Assembly (NCBI GenBank): GCA_000171835.1
Contig: ABHC01000021.1
Location: 1-52,500, forward strand
Direction of reading: 5' to 3'
Length of the DNA: 52,500 bases
From: an alpha proteobacterium BAL199
GTDB taxonomy: Bacteria; Pseudomonadota; Alphaproteobacteria; Thalassobaculales; Thalassobaculaceae
The position numbers were made by a program, and so were the translations under genes. The notes beneath the pieces were generated by a model, which ran no database searches, had not been told where the DNA came from, and saw nothing but the letters and a program-made list of their open reading frames with translations. Of the stretch, positions 32,328-41,441 are shown one piece after another (within the stretch, counting starts at the first letter, position 1; each line of letters starts with the position of its first letter).

Positions 32328-33254
32328 TCAAGAAGCTGGGAACAACCCCGGCCACTCCCCCGAATGGACCAAATCGCCGACCGTGGCTCGAATGGTCGCA
32401 ATCAGCAAGTCGACGAGGGGGCTGCGCTGGCGGGTGGTAGAGAGCATCATCGCCAACGGCCAGTACGCACCCGGCCGGAACGGCACAGCCGAGAGTTCAC
32501 CGCGCGCAACGTACTCCACGAACGCGCCCTGACTTAGCAAGCTGTAGCCGAGTCCCTGCTTCAACAAGCTGCGAACCATCGAGGTATCATCGATCTCCAT
32601 CGACACGAAGGGCGTGATCCCCAGTGTCGAAAGGGTCTCGTCGAGCAGTCGGCGGGAACTGTTCGGACGGCCGGGCAGGATCAGGGGAAGCTCGCTCAAG
32701 TCACGCGCCTGCGCGTAGCCCCGCGAGAACGGCGCGGCATTGGGCTGCCCCACAAGGAACACCTCTTCGTCGACGAGCGGAATCACTTCGAATCCGCGCT
32801 GCGGGAGAGCACCGTGCAGGCAAGCGACATCCACCCTCCCCCTGATCAGCCACTCGTGAATATAGCCACTGTATCCCGCGACCACTTTCAGGAAGGCCCC
32901 GGGACAGTCGGCTCGGAAGCGTCGGACCAGCTCAGGCATGAGGAAGTGCCCGGCACCGGGCGGCACGGCCAATGTGAGGGTACCGGCAAGGTCGGTGTCG
33001 GCCCCCTGGATCTCCGAGGTCACGTTCTCCACCTGGCGCAGGATCGCCTGGCTACGCTCGAACAGCAGCCGTCCCGCCTCGGTCGGCGTCACACCATGGC
33101 CGCTACGCATGAACAAGGGCCGGCCAAGCTCCGCCTCCAAATGGGCGACCTGCCGGCTGACTGCTGGCTGGGAGATACGCAGGGATTCCGCGGCCCTGCT
33201 GTAGCTGCCGAACTCCACCACCGCCTGGAAGTACCGCAAGGCACGCAGATCCAT
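32328..33254 (-). CDS. LysR-family transcriptional regulator
   Basis: A 308-residue LysR regulator. The N-terminal HTH reads LRALRYFQAVVEFGSYSRAA, then LRISQPAVSRQVAHLEAELG and LFMRSGHGVTPTEAG, all canonical. The remainder is the two-lobed effector domain. It is convergent with the flavin-reductase gene (14 bases apart) and divergent from the luciferase-like gene. The shared 33-base element lies 27-59 bases upstream of its start. It probably controls both neighbours and perhaps the Tau-type importer. Effector unknown. Confidence 0.92.
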   Translation of the reverse strand: MDLRALRYFQAVVEFGSYSRAAESLRISQPAVSRQVAHLEAELGRPLFMRSGHGVTPTEAGRLLFERSQAILRQVENVTSEIQGADTDLAGTLTLAVPPGAGHFLMPELVRRFRADCPGAFLKVVAGYSGYIHEWLIRGRVDVACLHGALPQRGFEVIPLVDEEVFLVGQPNAAPFSRGYAQARDLSELPLILPGRPNSSRRLLDETLSTLGITPFVSMEIDDTSMVRSLLKQGLGYSLLSQGAFVEYVARGELSAVPFRPGAYWPLAMMLSTTRQRSPLVDLLIATIRATVGDLVHSGEWPGLFPAS

Positions 33255-33280
33255 CCCGACCGTCCCGAATCCATATTTGG

Positions 33281-33313
33281 GTTATGCATCATATGTCAAT
33301 TATGTCTTGGACG
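33281..33313 (+). promoter_or_regulatory. Second copy of the shared promoter element, between LysR and luciferase-like genes
   Basis: GTTAT-N5-ATAT-N2-CAATTAT-N-TCTT-N-GACG, matching 31676-31708. Over the inner 23 bases (33291-33313 against 31686-31708) 19 are identical. It lies 69 bases upstream of the luciferase-like ATG, similar to the 56 bases in the other copy, and 27 bases from the LysR start on the opposite strand. This suits a LysR site controlling a divergent promoter. Confidence 0.5.
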
Positions 33314-33382
33314 CTATCCGGGGCCGTGGATACACTCAAGTGTCTTTTTTGTGATGGGACCGCAATCCCAAGAGGTTATGAA

Positions 33383-34468
33383 ATGAAATTCGGCCTTATG
33401 ACCCAAATTCAGATTCCTCGCCCCTGGGAACCGAATTCCGAGATAAATGCCTATCAGAATATGCTTACTCAAGCAGTAGCAGGAGAATCTGCTGGATTTG
33501 AGTATTACTGGCTGACTGAAATGCATTTTTTTAAACAGATTGGCCACAGCCCCTGCCCGGATTTATTGCACGCGGCGATCAGCCAGCGGACGTCGAAAAT
33601 CCGATTGGGCTTCGCCGTACTTCTGGTGCCGATGCACAACCCGTTCATGCTGGCCGAGCGCGTCGCCACGGTGGACGTCCTGAGTCAAGGACGGGTCGAC
33701 TTCGGGTTCGGCCGCGGATCATCACCGTATATGACGGAAGCCTTTGGCGTGGATCCGGCCACCAGCCGCGATCTGTCGAACGAAGCGCTGAGCGCGCTCA
33801 TGAAGATGTGGGAAGAGGAGCACTTTCCTGGCTTCAAGGGAGCCCATTTCGACCTTCCGGCGCGCCACGTTCTGCCACGGCCGCTGCAGCAGCCGCATCC
33901 GCCGCTCTGGGTCGCCGCCTCGAACCTATCGACCTATGAATTCGCCGCCCGCCAGGGCGTCGGCGTAATCGGCGTGACGCGCAACAGCATCGACGAGACG
34001 CGCGACGCAATCCGCACCTACCGTGAAACCATCCGCAGCGCTGATCCGGCCGGCTTCGTAGGCCATGTGCCGAACGAGAACGTCGCAGCCTTCGGAATTG
34101 CCTGCTGTCATGCCGACGACCGCATCGGCAAGGACACAGCCTGCGCGGCGGCCCGTTGGTACAACGGCGACAACGACGTCGAGTTGAACCACGTCCGCTT
34201 CGCCTCGGCCGGCGGCAAGGACGCGGTCGTCGCCAAGTTTCGGGCCCGGACCAACGACCAGTTGATCGCGGACGGCATGGCGATCGGCGGCAATCCGGAC
34301 TCGGTCTGCCGGCAAGTCGAGAAATGGGCCGAAGCAGGCCTGGATCAGATGATCTTCGTTCTGCAGGCCGGCAACACGACCCACGACGAAGTCATGCGGT
34401 CGATCGAGTTGATCGGCGAAAAGGTGATCCCGCGCTTCCAGTCCAGAGGTGAAGCCGCGGTCGCGTAG
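33383..34468 (+). CDS. Luciferase-like (LLM-class) flavin monooxygenase
   Basis: FMNH2-dependent TIM-barrel monooxygenase of 361 residues. MKFGLMTQIQ opens the first strand; WLTEMHF, KIRLGFAVLLVPMHNPFMLAERVA-type residues and the GRVDFGFGRG motif are typical of bacterial-luciferase-like proteins. Start: ATG with AGAGG seven bases upstream. The family oxidises C-S, C-N or aldehyde substrates, needing a separate flavin reductase. The first 55 codons are clearly AT-richer than the rest, with a switch near 33550. A Tau/Ssu-type importer follows directly, which suggests an imported sulphur- or nitrogen-containing organic substrate. Confidence 0.9.
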   Translation: MKFGLMTQIQIPRPWEPNSEINAYQNMLTQAVAGESAGFEYYWLTEMHFFKQIGHSPCPDLLHAAISQRTSKIRLGFAVLLVPMHNPFMLAERVATVDVLSQGRVDFGFGRGSSPYMTEAFGVDPATSRDLSNEALSALMKMWEEEHFPGFKGAHFDLPARHVLPRPLQQPHPPLWVAASNLSTYEFAARQGVGVIGVTRNSIDETRDAIRTYRETIRSADPAGFVGHVPNENVAAFGIACCHADDRIGKDTACAAARWYNGDNDVELNHVRFASAGGKDAVVAKFRARTNDQLIADGMAIGGNPDSVCRQVEKWAEAGLDQMIFVLQAGNTTHDEVMRSIELIGEKVIPRFQSRGEAAVA

Positions 34469-34568
34469 CCCGACTTTGTGGACCTGCCCAAAATGGCCGA
34501 GACGAGGGCATGAGGCAGAGACAGCCGGGAAGAAAACAGGTGGAGTTGCTTCACGAGAGGAGATGGCG

Positions 34569-35585
34569 ATGAACGAAGTAGACAGGATGCCCGGCCTCCG
34601 GCTTCAGTTGGTAGGGATGGCGATCGGCGCCATGGCCGCCGTCGGCGTTTGGGCCTCGGCGGCGCCGCAAGCGCGGGCCGATATGCCGAAGCTGGATATC
34701 GGCATTTCGACCACGTGGTGGGGCCATATTCCGATCATGGTGGCCATCGATAAGGGCTACTTCAAGGAGCTCGGAGTCGATGTCGAGGTGCAGCCGATCG
34801 GCAGCTCCTCCGACCGCATCCGCGCGGTGACGGCAGGTTCGGTGGCCTGGAGCAACCTGGGCCGCATTGCCGCGATCAGCGAAATGTCGCGTGGCAACGA
34901 GTCCTTCTACTTCTTCGCCAACGTTGATGACAGCCCGGGCAACGAGGGATGCTGGGCCCGGCCCGGAATCAACTCCCTCGCGGACCTCAAGGGCAAGAAG
35001 GTCGCCGCTAACAGCTCGGCTGAAATCACCCTGAGCGGTTTGCTTGAAGGTGCGGGCATGAGCATTAAGGACGTCGATTTCGTCAACCTGCCGGGAGGCG
35101 AAATGGCGGCCGCCATTGCCAAGGGCGATGTCGATGCTGCTTGTGTATGGGAACCGCTGTTCACCGCAGTCCGCGACGCGGCTCCGGGCGGCACCCTGCT
35201 CGGCACCGATAAGGATACCGTGGGTTATAAGAAGTTCGGGACGATGGCGTCGCCCGACGTCGTGATCATCTCGCGCAAGGTCGCAGACGAGCAACCGGAA
35301 CTCGCCGGAAAGCTGGCTGAGGCCATGTTCAAGGGGGTAGCCTACACCAACGCGAATCCCGAGGACGCTGCCGAGACCGTTGCCCATTACTTCCGCAAAC
35401 CGCCGGAGGTCGTTCTCGCCGCAATCAAATCTTTCCAGTACTTCGGCAAGGACGGCTGGGAGAAGCACATGGAGCTCCATTCCGGCCAGATGCAGTATCT
35501 GGCGAACTGGCTGCATGCCAACGGCAAAATCCCATCCGCGCCGGACACGAAAAAGTGGGAGAAAACGAACTTCATCCCGAAGTGA
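34569..35585 (+). CDS. ABC transporter substrate-binding protein, Tau/Ssu/NMT1 type
   Basis: Periplasmic binding protein of 338 residues. It has a Sec signal with core VGMAIGAMAAVGVWASAA and a cut after ARA. The mature part reads IGISTTWWGHIPIMVAIDKGYFKELG, the NMT1/TauA-type opening, then LKGKKVAANSSAEITLSGLL. I chose the second of two close ATGs (34569) because GAGAGGAG then has a normal six-base spacing; the first abuts the ribosome site. It is first of a binding-protein, permease, ATPase set. Ligand could be a sulphonate, a pyrimidine-type compound or another nitrogen compound; sequence alone does not tell. Confidence 0.9.
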   Translation: MNEVDRMPGLRLQLVGMAIGAMAAVGVWASAAPQARADMPKLDIGISTTWWGHIPIMVAIDKGYFKELGVDVEVQPIGSSSDRIRAVTAGSVAWSNLGRIAAISEMSRGNESFYFFANVDDSPGNEGCWARPGINSLADLKGKKVAANSSAEITLSGLLEGAGMSIKDVDFVNLPGGEMAAAIAKGDVDAACVWEPLFTAVRDAAPGGTLLGTDKDTVGYKKFGTMASPDVVIISRKVADEQPELAGKLAEAMFKGVAYTNANPEDAAETVAHYFRKPPEVVLAAIKSFQYFGKDGWEKHMELHSGQMQYLANWLHANGKIPSAPDTKKWEKTNFIPK

Positions 35586-35629
35586 TCAGACGTTCGAGCA
35601 GACGATATCAACTCTAGGATGGGCGGGAG

Positions 35630-36469
35630 ATGGTGACATTGGGTCCCGTTGATGACACGGCATCGGCTGCTGTGGTGACAGAACAGGGTGATCTTCGACG
35701 CAAAATCGCTGTGCCCTGGATGCGCCTCATCAGCTTGGCGTCGGTCGTCACCGTGATGACACTCTGGTACGTCTCCACAGAATACGGCTGGATCCTGCCC
35801 ATCTTCCTGCCCAAACCTGCGACCGTCTGGCAGGAAGCCCAGGGCGCCTTTGCCGGGGGCCTGCTGCTGACGGACGTCTGGATGTCGTCCAAGCGCGTCT
35901 TTCTCGGCTTCGCGCTGGCCGGCATCGTCGCCATTCCGCTCGGCGTCGCGATGGCGATCTGGGCTCCGGCGAAGGCGATCTTGGACCCCTTCGTGTCCCT
36001 GCTGCGCCCGTTGCCGTCGATCACCTGGATTCCGTTGACCATGCTCTGGCTCGGGATCGGTGAGTCACAGAAGGTGGCGATCGTCTTCATGGGTTCATGG
36101 ATCTACATCCTCCTCTACACTTATGAGAGCACCAAGCGGGTCGACCCGCTGCTGATCCGGGCCGCCCGCAACCTAGGCGCCCGCGACATCGACGTGATGT
36201 ACGAAGTGATCTTTCCGGGTGCCCTGCCCGGCATCATCACGGGCCTCAAGGTCACGCTCGCGATCTCATGGTCCTGCGTGCTGTCGGCGGAGATGGTTGC
36301 GGCACAAAACGGCCTGGGAGCGATGATCTGGCAGGCCAAGGACTGGGGCAATCTGGCCCTCGTCCTGGTTGGAATGCTCAGCATCTCTATCACGGTCCTC
36401 GTGGCCGATCAGGTGGCCAATCGGATTGAACGCCTACTGCTCCCCTGGGAGCGGGACCGCCATCAGTGA
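35630..36469 (+). CDS. ABC transporter permease, TauC/SsuC type
   Basis: Inner-membrane permease of 279 residues and about six helices. LPIFLPKPATVWQE precedes the domain, PLPSITWIPLTMLWLGIGESQKV is the conserved middle, and RAARNLGARDIDVMYEVIFPGALPG is the EAA loop that meets the ATPase. All are standard for the TauC/SsuC/NrtB class. It is 44 bases after the binding-protein gene and 22 bases before the ATPase gene. Confidence 0.92.
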   Translation: MVTLGPVDDTASAAVVTEQGDLRRKIAVPWMRLISLASVVTVMTLWYVSTEYGWILPIFLPKPATVWQEAQGAFAGGLLLTDVWMSSKRVFLGFALAGIVAIPLGVAMAIWAPAKAILDPFVSLLRPLPSITWIPLTMLWLGIGESQKVAIVFMGSWIYILLYTYESTKRVDPLLIRAARNLGARDIDVMYEVIFPGALPGIITGLKVTLAISWSCVLSAEMVAAQNGLGAMIWQAKDWGNLALVLVGMLSISITVLVADQVANRIERLLLPWERDRHQ

Positions 36470-36491
36470 CCCTCTGACCCGCAAGAGACCG

Positions 36492-37280
36492 ATGCATCCA
36501 ATACTCTCCGCCGAGCACGTCACCAAGGTTTTCGCTGCCGGGCGAGGCGATCCGGTCGTCGCCGTCGACGACCTGTCCGTCGACATCAACGAGGGCGAGT
36601 TCGTCTGCCTGCTCGGGGCCTCGGGCTGTGGTAAGTCGACGATGCTGAACATGTTCGCCGGCTTCACCCAACCAACCAACGGCACCGTCTGTCTCCGCGG
36701 CACGCCGATAACGAGCATCGAGCCCCGCTGCGGCATGGTGTTCCAGTCCTATGCGCTGTTCCCGTGGAAGACCGTGCGCGGCAACGTCGAATTTGGACTG
36801 AAGGTGCGGCGTGTCTCGAAAGACGTAAGGCGGGAGCGCGCCCAGCAGTTCATCGACATGGTCAAGCTGACCGGCTTCGAGGATCACTATCCGACCGAGT
36901 TGTCCGGCGGAATGCAGCAGCGCGTGACACTCGCACGGCTGCTGGCAAACGATCCCGAGGTGCTGCTGATGGACGAACCGTTCGCCGCCCTCGACGCCAT
37001 GACCCGCCAGGTCATGCAGGAAGAGCTGCTGCGCATCCACGACGCCAACCGGAAAACCACTGTTTTCATCACGCATTCGATCGACGAAGCCCTGATCCTC
37101 TCGAACCGCATCGTCGTGATGTCGGCCCGTCCGGGTCGCGTGAAGGCGATCCTCCCCAACGACCTCCCCAGCCCACGCCATGTCGACGTCCAGCTTTCGC
37201 CGGAGTACGCGGACCTGAAGCGTCAGATTTGGCAACTCGTCGAGAGTGAAGTGCGTCATCACGACGAGACGAACAACTAG
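36492..37280 (+). CDS. ABC transporter ATPase, TauB/SsuB type
   Basis: Importer ATPase of 262 residues. Walker A GASGCGKST, Q-loop VFQSYALFPW, signature LSGGMQQR, Walker B VLLMDEPFAALD and H-loop ITHSI are intact, with the terminal RPGRVKAIL region typical of the TauB/SsuB/NrtD group. The ATG at 36492 starts just before the first strand; a longer frame overlaps the permease gene and is not needed. The set is then followed by the M24 gene 56 bases on, apparently in the same operon. Confidence 0.93.
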   Translation: MHPILSAEHVTKVFAAGRGDPVVAVDDLSVDINEGEFVCLLGASGCGKSTMLNMFAGFTQPTNGTVCLRGTPITSIEPRCGMVFQSYALFPWKTVRGNVEFGLKVRRVSKDVRRERAQQFIDMVKLTGFEDHYPTELSGGMQQRVTLARLLANDPEVLLMDEPFAALDAMTRQVMQEELLRIHDANRKTTVFITHSIDEALILSNRIVVMSARPGRVKAILPNDLPSPRHVDVQLSPEYADLKRQIWQLVESEVRHHDETNN

Positions 37281-37336
37281 CCCGAGGGAAGCGCCCCCTT
37301 CCCTGAACCGAGATCCAACCGGATGAAGAGAACGTC

Positions 37337-38494
37337 ATGTCCAAACACGACTTCACACCCGCCGAATTTTCCGACCGTCTGGCACGCACGCGCAAAGCCA
37401 TCGCAGAGGCCGGACTCGACTGGCTGATCCTCGTCCATCCAGTGTCGATTCGCTGGCTGATCGGTCAGGACAACAAGAGCTACACCACCTTCCAATGTCT
37501 CCCGATCTCGGCGACGGACAGCGAGCTCGTGATCTTCTCGCGTGGCATGGACGTCAACGAGTTCCTTGCCGAGTCGATGGTCCACGACGTGCGCAGCTAC
37601 AATGGCCGCGAGCCCGAGGACGCTATGCAGGCGTTCTCCAAATTCGCCGATGACCTGGGGCTCAAATCCAAGCGCGTCGGGATGGAAGTGCCGGGCGTCT
37701 ACCTGAGCGCGCCCCATTACCTCGCGCTGAAGTCGATCCTGGGAGACGCTCTGGTCGCAGAACCAAACGGGCTGATCCCGTCGTTGAAGATGACCAAGTC
37801 ACCGAAGGAGTTGGACTATCATCGCAAATCGGCGGCTATTGCCGGCCAAGCTTGGCAGGCACTGATCGGGAGCGTCGCCGAAGGTGTGAGCGAACTCGCA
37901 CTGTCAGGGGCCGCCTACAACGCCATCTTGTCCGCCGGCAGCATGCTGCCAGCAAGCACCATGAATCTCGTCACCGGCGAGCGCAGTTGCTTCGCCTTGG
38001 GCGGCCCAACCGAGCGTCAGCTCAAGCGCGGAGACACCGGACTAGTCGAGCTTGGCGGCGCCTATCGGCGCTACACCTCGACCCTTGGGCGGCAATGGAA
38101 CCTCGGCAAGCCCAGTTCCCGTCTGGTTGAGATGTTTGCGCTGGTCAAGGAAGCGTCCGCCGCAGCCATGGCGAAGATGAAGGCCGGCGTACCGGCGATC
38201 GAACCCCACGAAGCGCTCAAGGCGGTTTTCGTGAAGGCCGGCGTCGACCACCTGCGCCAACACACCTCGGGCTACGGCATGGCGCCCGGCTTCCCTCCGT
38301 CCTGGGGTGAGCCGCTCAACATGTTCGGCGGGACCAACGACGTGCTGAAGACAGGCATGGTGGTGACGGTGGAGCCGGCTCTGTTCAGCCGCGAGGACCA
38401 ACTGGGCGCTCGGCTTATCGACAACTGCATCATCACCGAATCCGGGGTCGAGCTGCTGTCGACGACGCCCCAGAATATCGTCGTGGTTGACTGA
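37337..38494 (+). CDS. M24-family (creatinase/aminopeptidase P fold) protein with degenerate metal site
   Basis: A 385-residue pita-bread-fold protein with an N-terminal creatinase-type domain (about 10-145) and an M24 domain. In metallo-aminopeptidases the site is Asp-Asp-His-Glu-Glu. Here the first two positions read VELGGAYRRYTSTLGR (Glu and Thr), the GHGIG histidine region reads SGYGM, Glu remains in VTVEP, and the last Glu position reads RLIDN. A metal-free enzyme, as in creatinase or related C-N hydrolases, is therefore more likely than a peptidase. It follows the Tau-type importer and precedes a DAO-type flavoprotein, so uptake, C-N cleavage and amine oxidation is a reasonable but unproven sequence. 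Confidence 0.82.
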   Translation: MSKHDFTPAEFSDRLARTRKAIAEAGLDWLILVHPVSIRWLIGQDNKSYTTFQCLPISATDSELVIFSRGMDVNEFLAESMVHDVRSYNGREPEDAMQAFSKFADDLGLKSKRVGMEVPGVYLSAPHYLALKSILGDALVAEPNGLIPSLKMTKSPKELDYHRKSAAIAGQAWQALIGSVAEGVSELALSGAAYNAILSAGSMLPASTMNLVTGERSCFALGGPTERQLKRGDTGLVELGGAYRRYTSTLGRQWNLGKPSSRLVEMFALVKEASAAAMAKMKAGVPAIEPHEALKAVFVKAGVDHLRQHTSGYGMAPGFPPSWGEPLNMFGGTNDVLKTGMVVTVEPALFSREDQLGARLIDNCIITESGVELLSTTPQNIVVVD

Positions 38495-38500
38495 TCGGAT

Positions 38501-38537
38501 GGCGACCGATGCAGCGCGCCCACCCGCATCGGTCGCC
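38501..38537. terminator. Putative bidirectional terminator between convergent genes
   Basis: GGCGACCGATGC (38501-38512) and GCATCGGTCGCC (38526-38537) form a perfect 12-bp stem with a 13-base loop. It lies in the gap between the M24 gene (ends 38494) and the convergent DAO-type gene (ends 38551). A pyrimidine-rich stretch follows on the plus side but not a pure T-run, so termination efficiency is uncertain. Confidence 0.65.
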
Positions 38538-38550
38538 GCTTCCGTCTCCT

Positions 38551-39861
38551 TTAGTGGGCTCGGGAGTTTCGGATCCCATCCAGACGATCGAGCATCCGCC
38601 ATCCCTGGATCACCGTGGAGATCCCCAGCGGCGCGAGACAACGGCCCCTGATCGGCGACACCGGGGACAGCGGGAAGATAGTGTCGCTGGCGCCGGCCAC
38701 CAGTCGGGCGAGGTCACGGCCCATCAGCGTCGCAGCGGCGAGGCCGCGCCCGCTGTATCCGAACCCGGTGTAAAGGCCAGGGCCGAGCCTATGAAGCCGC
38801 GGCATCTGTTCCCGCGTCAAGGCGATCCAGCCGTTCCAGGTCTCCTCCCACACCGGTCGCGGCAAACCGGGATACAGCGCTGTCAGGCGCCGGTTAGCCG
38901 TGTGGAGATACGGCGGGGCGTGTCGGCCGAAGGGAGAACCGTCGACCGTCACGTGGAAGCGTCCGCCGGGCATCCGCCGCACACCGGAGTAAAGGCGCCG
39001 CGTATCGGTCAGCGGGTGCCCTTCGGGCAAAACCCCCTCCAGCTGCCCCTCCGCCATCGGCGCCGTCGCCGCGGCATGGACCCGCATAGGGACGATGCTG
39101 CGCCCGATATCCGGCCACAGCCGGCCGGCATAGGCGTTGGTGGCAAGGATCACGCTGTCGGCCACGAGCGTACTGCCGGGCACGGTGAGATGCCAGGCGC
39201 CACCCTGCCGCTCGATCCGCTTAACCCGAACGCCGACATGCACGCGCGCGCCGCCTTCTACCGCCGCTCGAGCAAGGCCGCGGGTATAGGCAAGTGGGTT
39301 GAAGTGGCCGCCACGCCGATCGATACACGCCCCACTGTAAGAGCCAGAGCCTATCGCCGCGGCGGTGGCCGTCGTATCGAGCATGTCCACGGCAGCGCCC
39401 CTTGCCCGCCAGTCGGCGGCATATCCTTCAAGCGCGTGCAGCCCCGCCGGTGCGTGCGCAGCGAACAGCAATCCCGTCCGCACGGCCCCGCAGTCGATCG
39501 CGTGCTTCTCTATCAGGCCGAACACGACATCCGGGCCTTCGGCGACACCGCGGATGAGGCGCTCCCCGCGCTCCGTCCCGAAATGTTCGATGATCCGTTG
39601 CGTCCCGTGTTTGAGCGTCGGTACGACCTGGCCAAAAGCCCGGCCAGACGCTCCCCAACCGATCTCGTTTGCTTCCAGGACCGCGACCTTCGCGCCGCCC
39701 GGTCCCAAGTGATAGGCCGCCGAAAGCCCGGTGATGCCGCCGCCGATGATCGCAACGTCGACACGTCCGGCGGGACTTCCAACCGACGCGGCCGGCTTCT
39801 CTCGACCCCATCGGGCATAGGCACCTGGCGGCGGTCCGTGATCGTCAAATCCATCAAGCAT
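38551..39861 (-). CDS. FAD-dependent DAO-family amine oxidase/dehydrogenase
   Basis: A 436-residue flavoprotein of the DAO family, resembling gamma-glutamylputrescine oxidase (PuuB) and sarcosine-oxidase-like enzymes. The FAD motif VAIIGGGITGLSAAYHL lies near residue 36, followed by VLEANEIGWGASGRAFGQV, and the C-terminal GLYTGFGYSGRGLAAATLMG closes the FAD site. Start: ATG at 39859-39861, with GAGGAG six bases upstream. It would oxidise a primary or secondary amine. It is convergent with the M24 gene and lies 121 bases from the small protein gene on the other strand. Confidence 0.88.
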   Translation of the reverse strand: MLDGFDDHGPPPGAYARWGREKPAASVGSPAGRVDVAIIGGGITGLSAAYHLGPGGAKVAVLEANEIGWGASGRAFGQVVPTLKHGTQRIIEHFGTERGERLIRGVAEGPDVVFGLIEKHAIDCGAVRTGLLFAAHAPAGLHALEGYAADWRARGAAVDMLDTTATAAAIGSGSYSGACIDRRGGHFNPLAYTRGLARAAVEGGARVHVGVRVKRIERQGGAWHLTVPGSTLVADSVILATNAYAGRLWPDIGRSIVPMRVHAAATAPMAEGQLEGVLPEGHPLTDTRRLYSGVRRMPGGRFHVTVDGSPFGRHAPPYLHTANRRLTALYPGLPRPVWEETWNGWIALTREQMPRLHRLGPGLYTGFGYSGRGLAAATLMGRDLARLVAGASDTIFPLSPVSPIRGRCLAPLGISTVIQGWRMLDRLDGIRNSRAH

Positions 39862-39982
39862 GGAATCTCCTCGCGGGACGACAGCAACCTCAAAACAAAA
39901 CGCCCGCCATAGTCTGTATTGTTTTCTGATTAAAATTGACATTCAAATAAAAAATAAACACTAACAAAAGGTATCTCAGGAA

Positions 39983-40291
39983 ATGGAGATAATCTTAAAG
40001 AAAAACTGTGAGATCACACTCCAAAACCCCGACGACTTCAAGCAGTTTCACGTCACGGTGGATGGCTCGGCCATGGAAGGTACCGAGGTCTTGGGCGCGC
40101 TTGGACCCCAGGCCACAGCAGCCGGTAATGATGAGTTCTGGATCAGTGCCGATCACGTCCGCGCCCTTGCCAACCGCACATCAGATCTCGAGTGGCAACA
40201 AAACTTCACAAAAATGCTGGAAACGGTACGGCCGCACGGGTGGAGCAACGAGGATCTCACCCGCATTCGTGTGCATGTGAAGCGGCTCTAG
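39983..40291 (+). CDS. Hypothetical small protein
   Basis: Encodes 102 residues with no motif I recognise: charged, soluble, with a hydrophilic C-terminus (HGWSNEDLTRIRVHVKRL). AGGA lies five bases before the ATG, and a TTGACA hexamer (39936-39941) in AT-rich DNA could be part of its promoter. The first 50 bases of the gene are AT-rich, unlike its 3' part. Its stop codon TAG is the exact insertion site of the IS630 copy: the TA is the duplicated target and the G is now supplied by the element. Removing the element restores the same TAG, so the coding sequence was not altered. Confidence 0.6.
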   Translation: MEIILKKNCEITLQNPDDFKQFHVTVDGSAMEGTEVLGALGPQATAAGNDEFWISADHVRALANRTSDLEWQQNFTKMLETVRPHGWSNEDLTRIRVHVKRL

Positions 40292-41441
40292 TGGATAAAA
40301 TCCGACATTAGAATCCCGCTCAGGATTCCCGCGGGTTCGGTGGCGTGCGAGTCTGGGGCATGCGCACCGGGATCAGCTTCACCGTCAGTACCGCCGATCG
40401 CGCCCGCCTGGAGGCGATCGTGGCGGACCGCAACAGCCCGCAAAAGCACGTCTGGCGCTGCCGGATCGTGCTGCTCACCGCCGCGGGCCTGGGCACCAAC
40501 GCGATCATGCGCGAGGCCGGGGTCGCCAAGACGGCGGTCTGGCGCTGGCAGGAGCGCTTCGCCGCCGAAGGCGTGGACGGGCTGCTGCGGGACAAGACGC
40601 GCCCGTCGCGGATCCCGCCGCTGGACCCCTCGGTGGCCGAGCGCGTCGTCGCCCTGACCCTGACCGATCCGCCCGGCGAGACGACCCACTGGACCGCCGC
40701 AACGATGGCGGCACAGACCGGCATCTCGGTTAGTTCGGTGCAGCGGATCTGGCGTGCTCACGGTTTGGCCCCGCATCGGATCCGGCAGTTCAAGCTCTCG
40801 AACGACCCGGAGTTCGTGACCAAGCTGCGCGACGTGGTCGGGCTCTATGTCGACCCGCCGGCCCACGCCATCGTGCTCAGCGTCGACGAGAAGAGCCAGA
40901 TCCAGGCGCTCGACCGCACCCAGCCCGGCCTGCCGCTGAAGAAGGGCCGCGCCGGCACCATGACCCACGACTACAAGCGCCATGGCACCACCACCTTGTT
41001 CGCTGCCCTCAACGTGCTCGACGGCACCGTCATCGGCCGCAACATGCAGCGTCACCGCCACCAGGAGTTCATCCGCTTCCTCAACCACATCGAGGCCCAG
41101 GTTCCGGCCGGCAAGGTGATCCACGCCGTCCTCGACAACTACGCCGCCCACAAGCACCCCAAGGTCCGCGCCTGGCTGCACCGCCATCCCCGCTGGACCT
41201 TCCACTTCGTGCCGACCTCATGTTCCTGGCTCAACGCCGTCGAAGGCTTCTTCGCCAGGCTCGCCAAGCGCCGCCTCAAGCGCGGCGTCTTCCGCTCTGT
41301 CGCCGACCTCCAGGCCGCCATCAACCGCTTCCTCGACGAGCACAACGCCTCAGATCCGAAGCCCTTCAACTGGACAGCCGATCCCGACAAAATCATCGCC
41401 GCCGTCAGGCGTGGGCACCAAGTGTTGGATTCTATCCACTA
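40289..41441 (+). mobile_element. IS630-family insertion sequence, copy 1
   Basis: The element, 1153 bp including both TA duplicates, lies between C and G, meaning a CTAG target. The ends are TAGTGGATAAAATCCGACAT and, reading inward from the right, TAGTGGATAGAATCCAACAC, matching at 17 of the first 20 bases. It carries one transposase gene reading left to right. A second copy of the same length at 48344-49496 is inverted and has the same translations in several frames, so the two are recent and may still be mobile. Confidence 0.9.

Noticed and set aside
40288-41205. Minus-strand frame of about 305 codons inside IS630 copy 1, repeated in copy 2
   Set aside because: It is the complement of the transposase gene; repetition in both copies only reflects the matching DNA.
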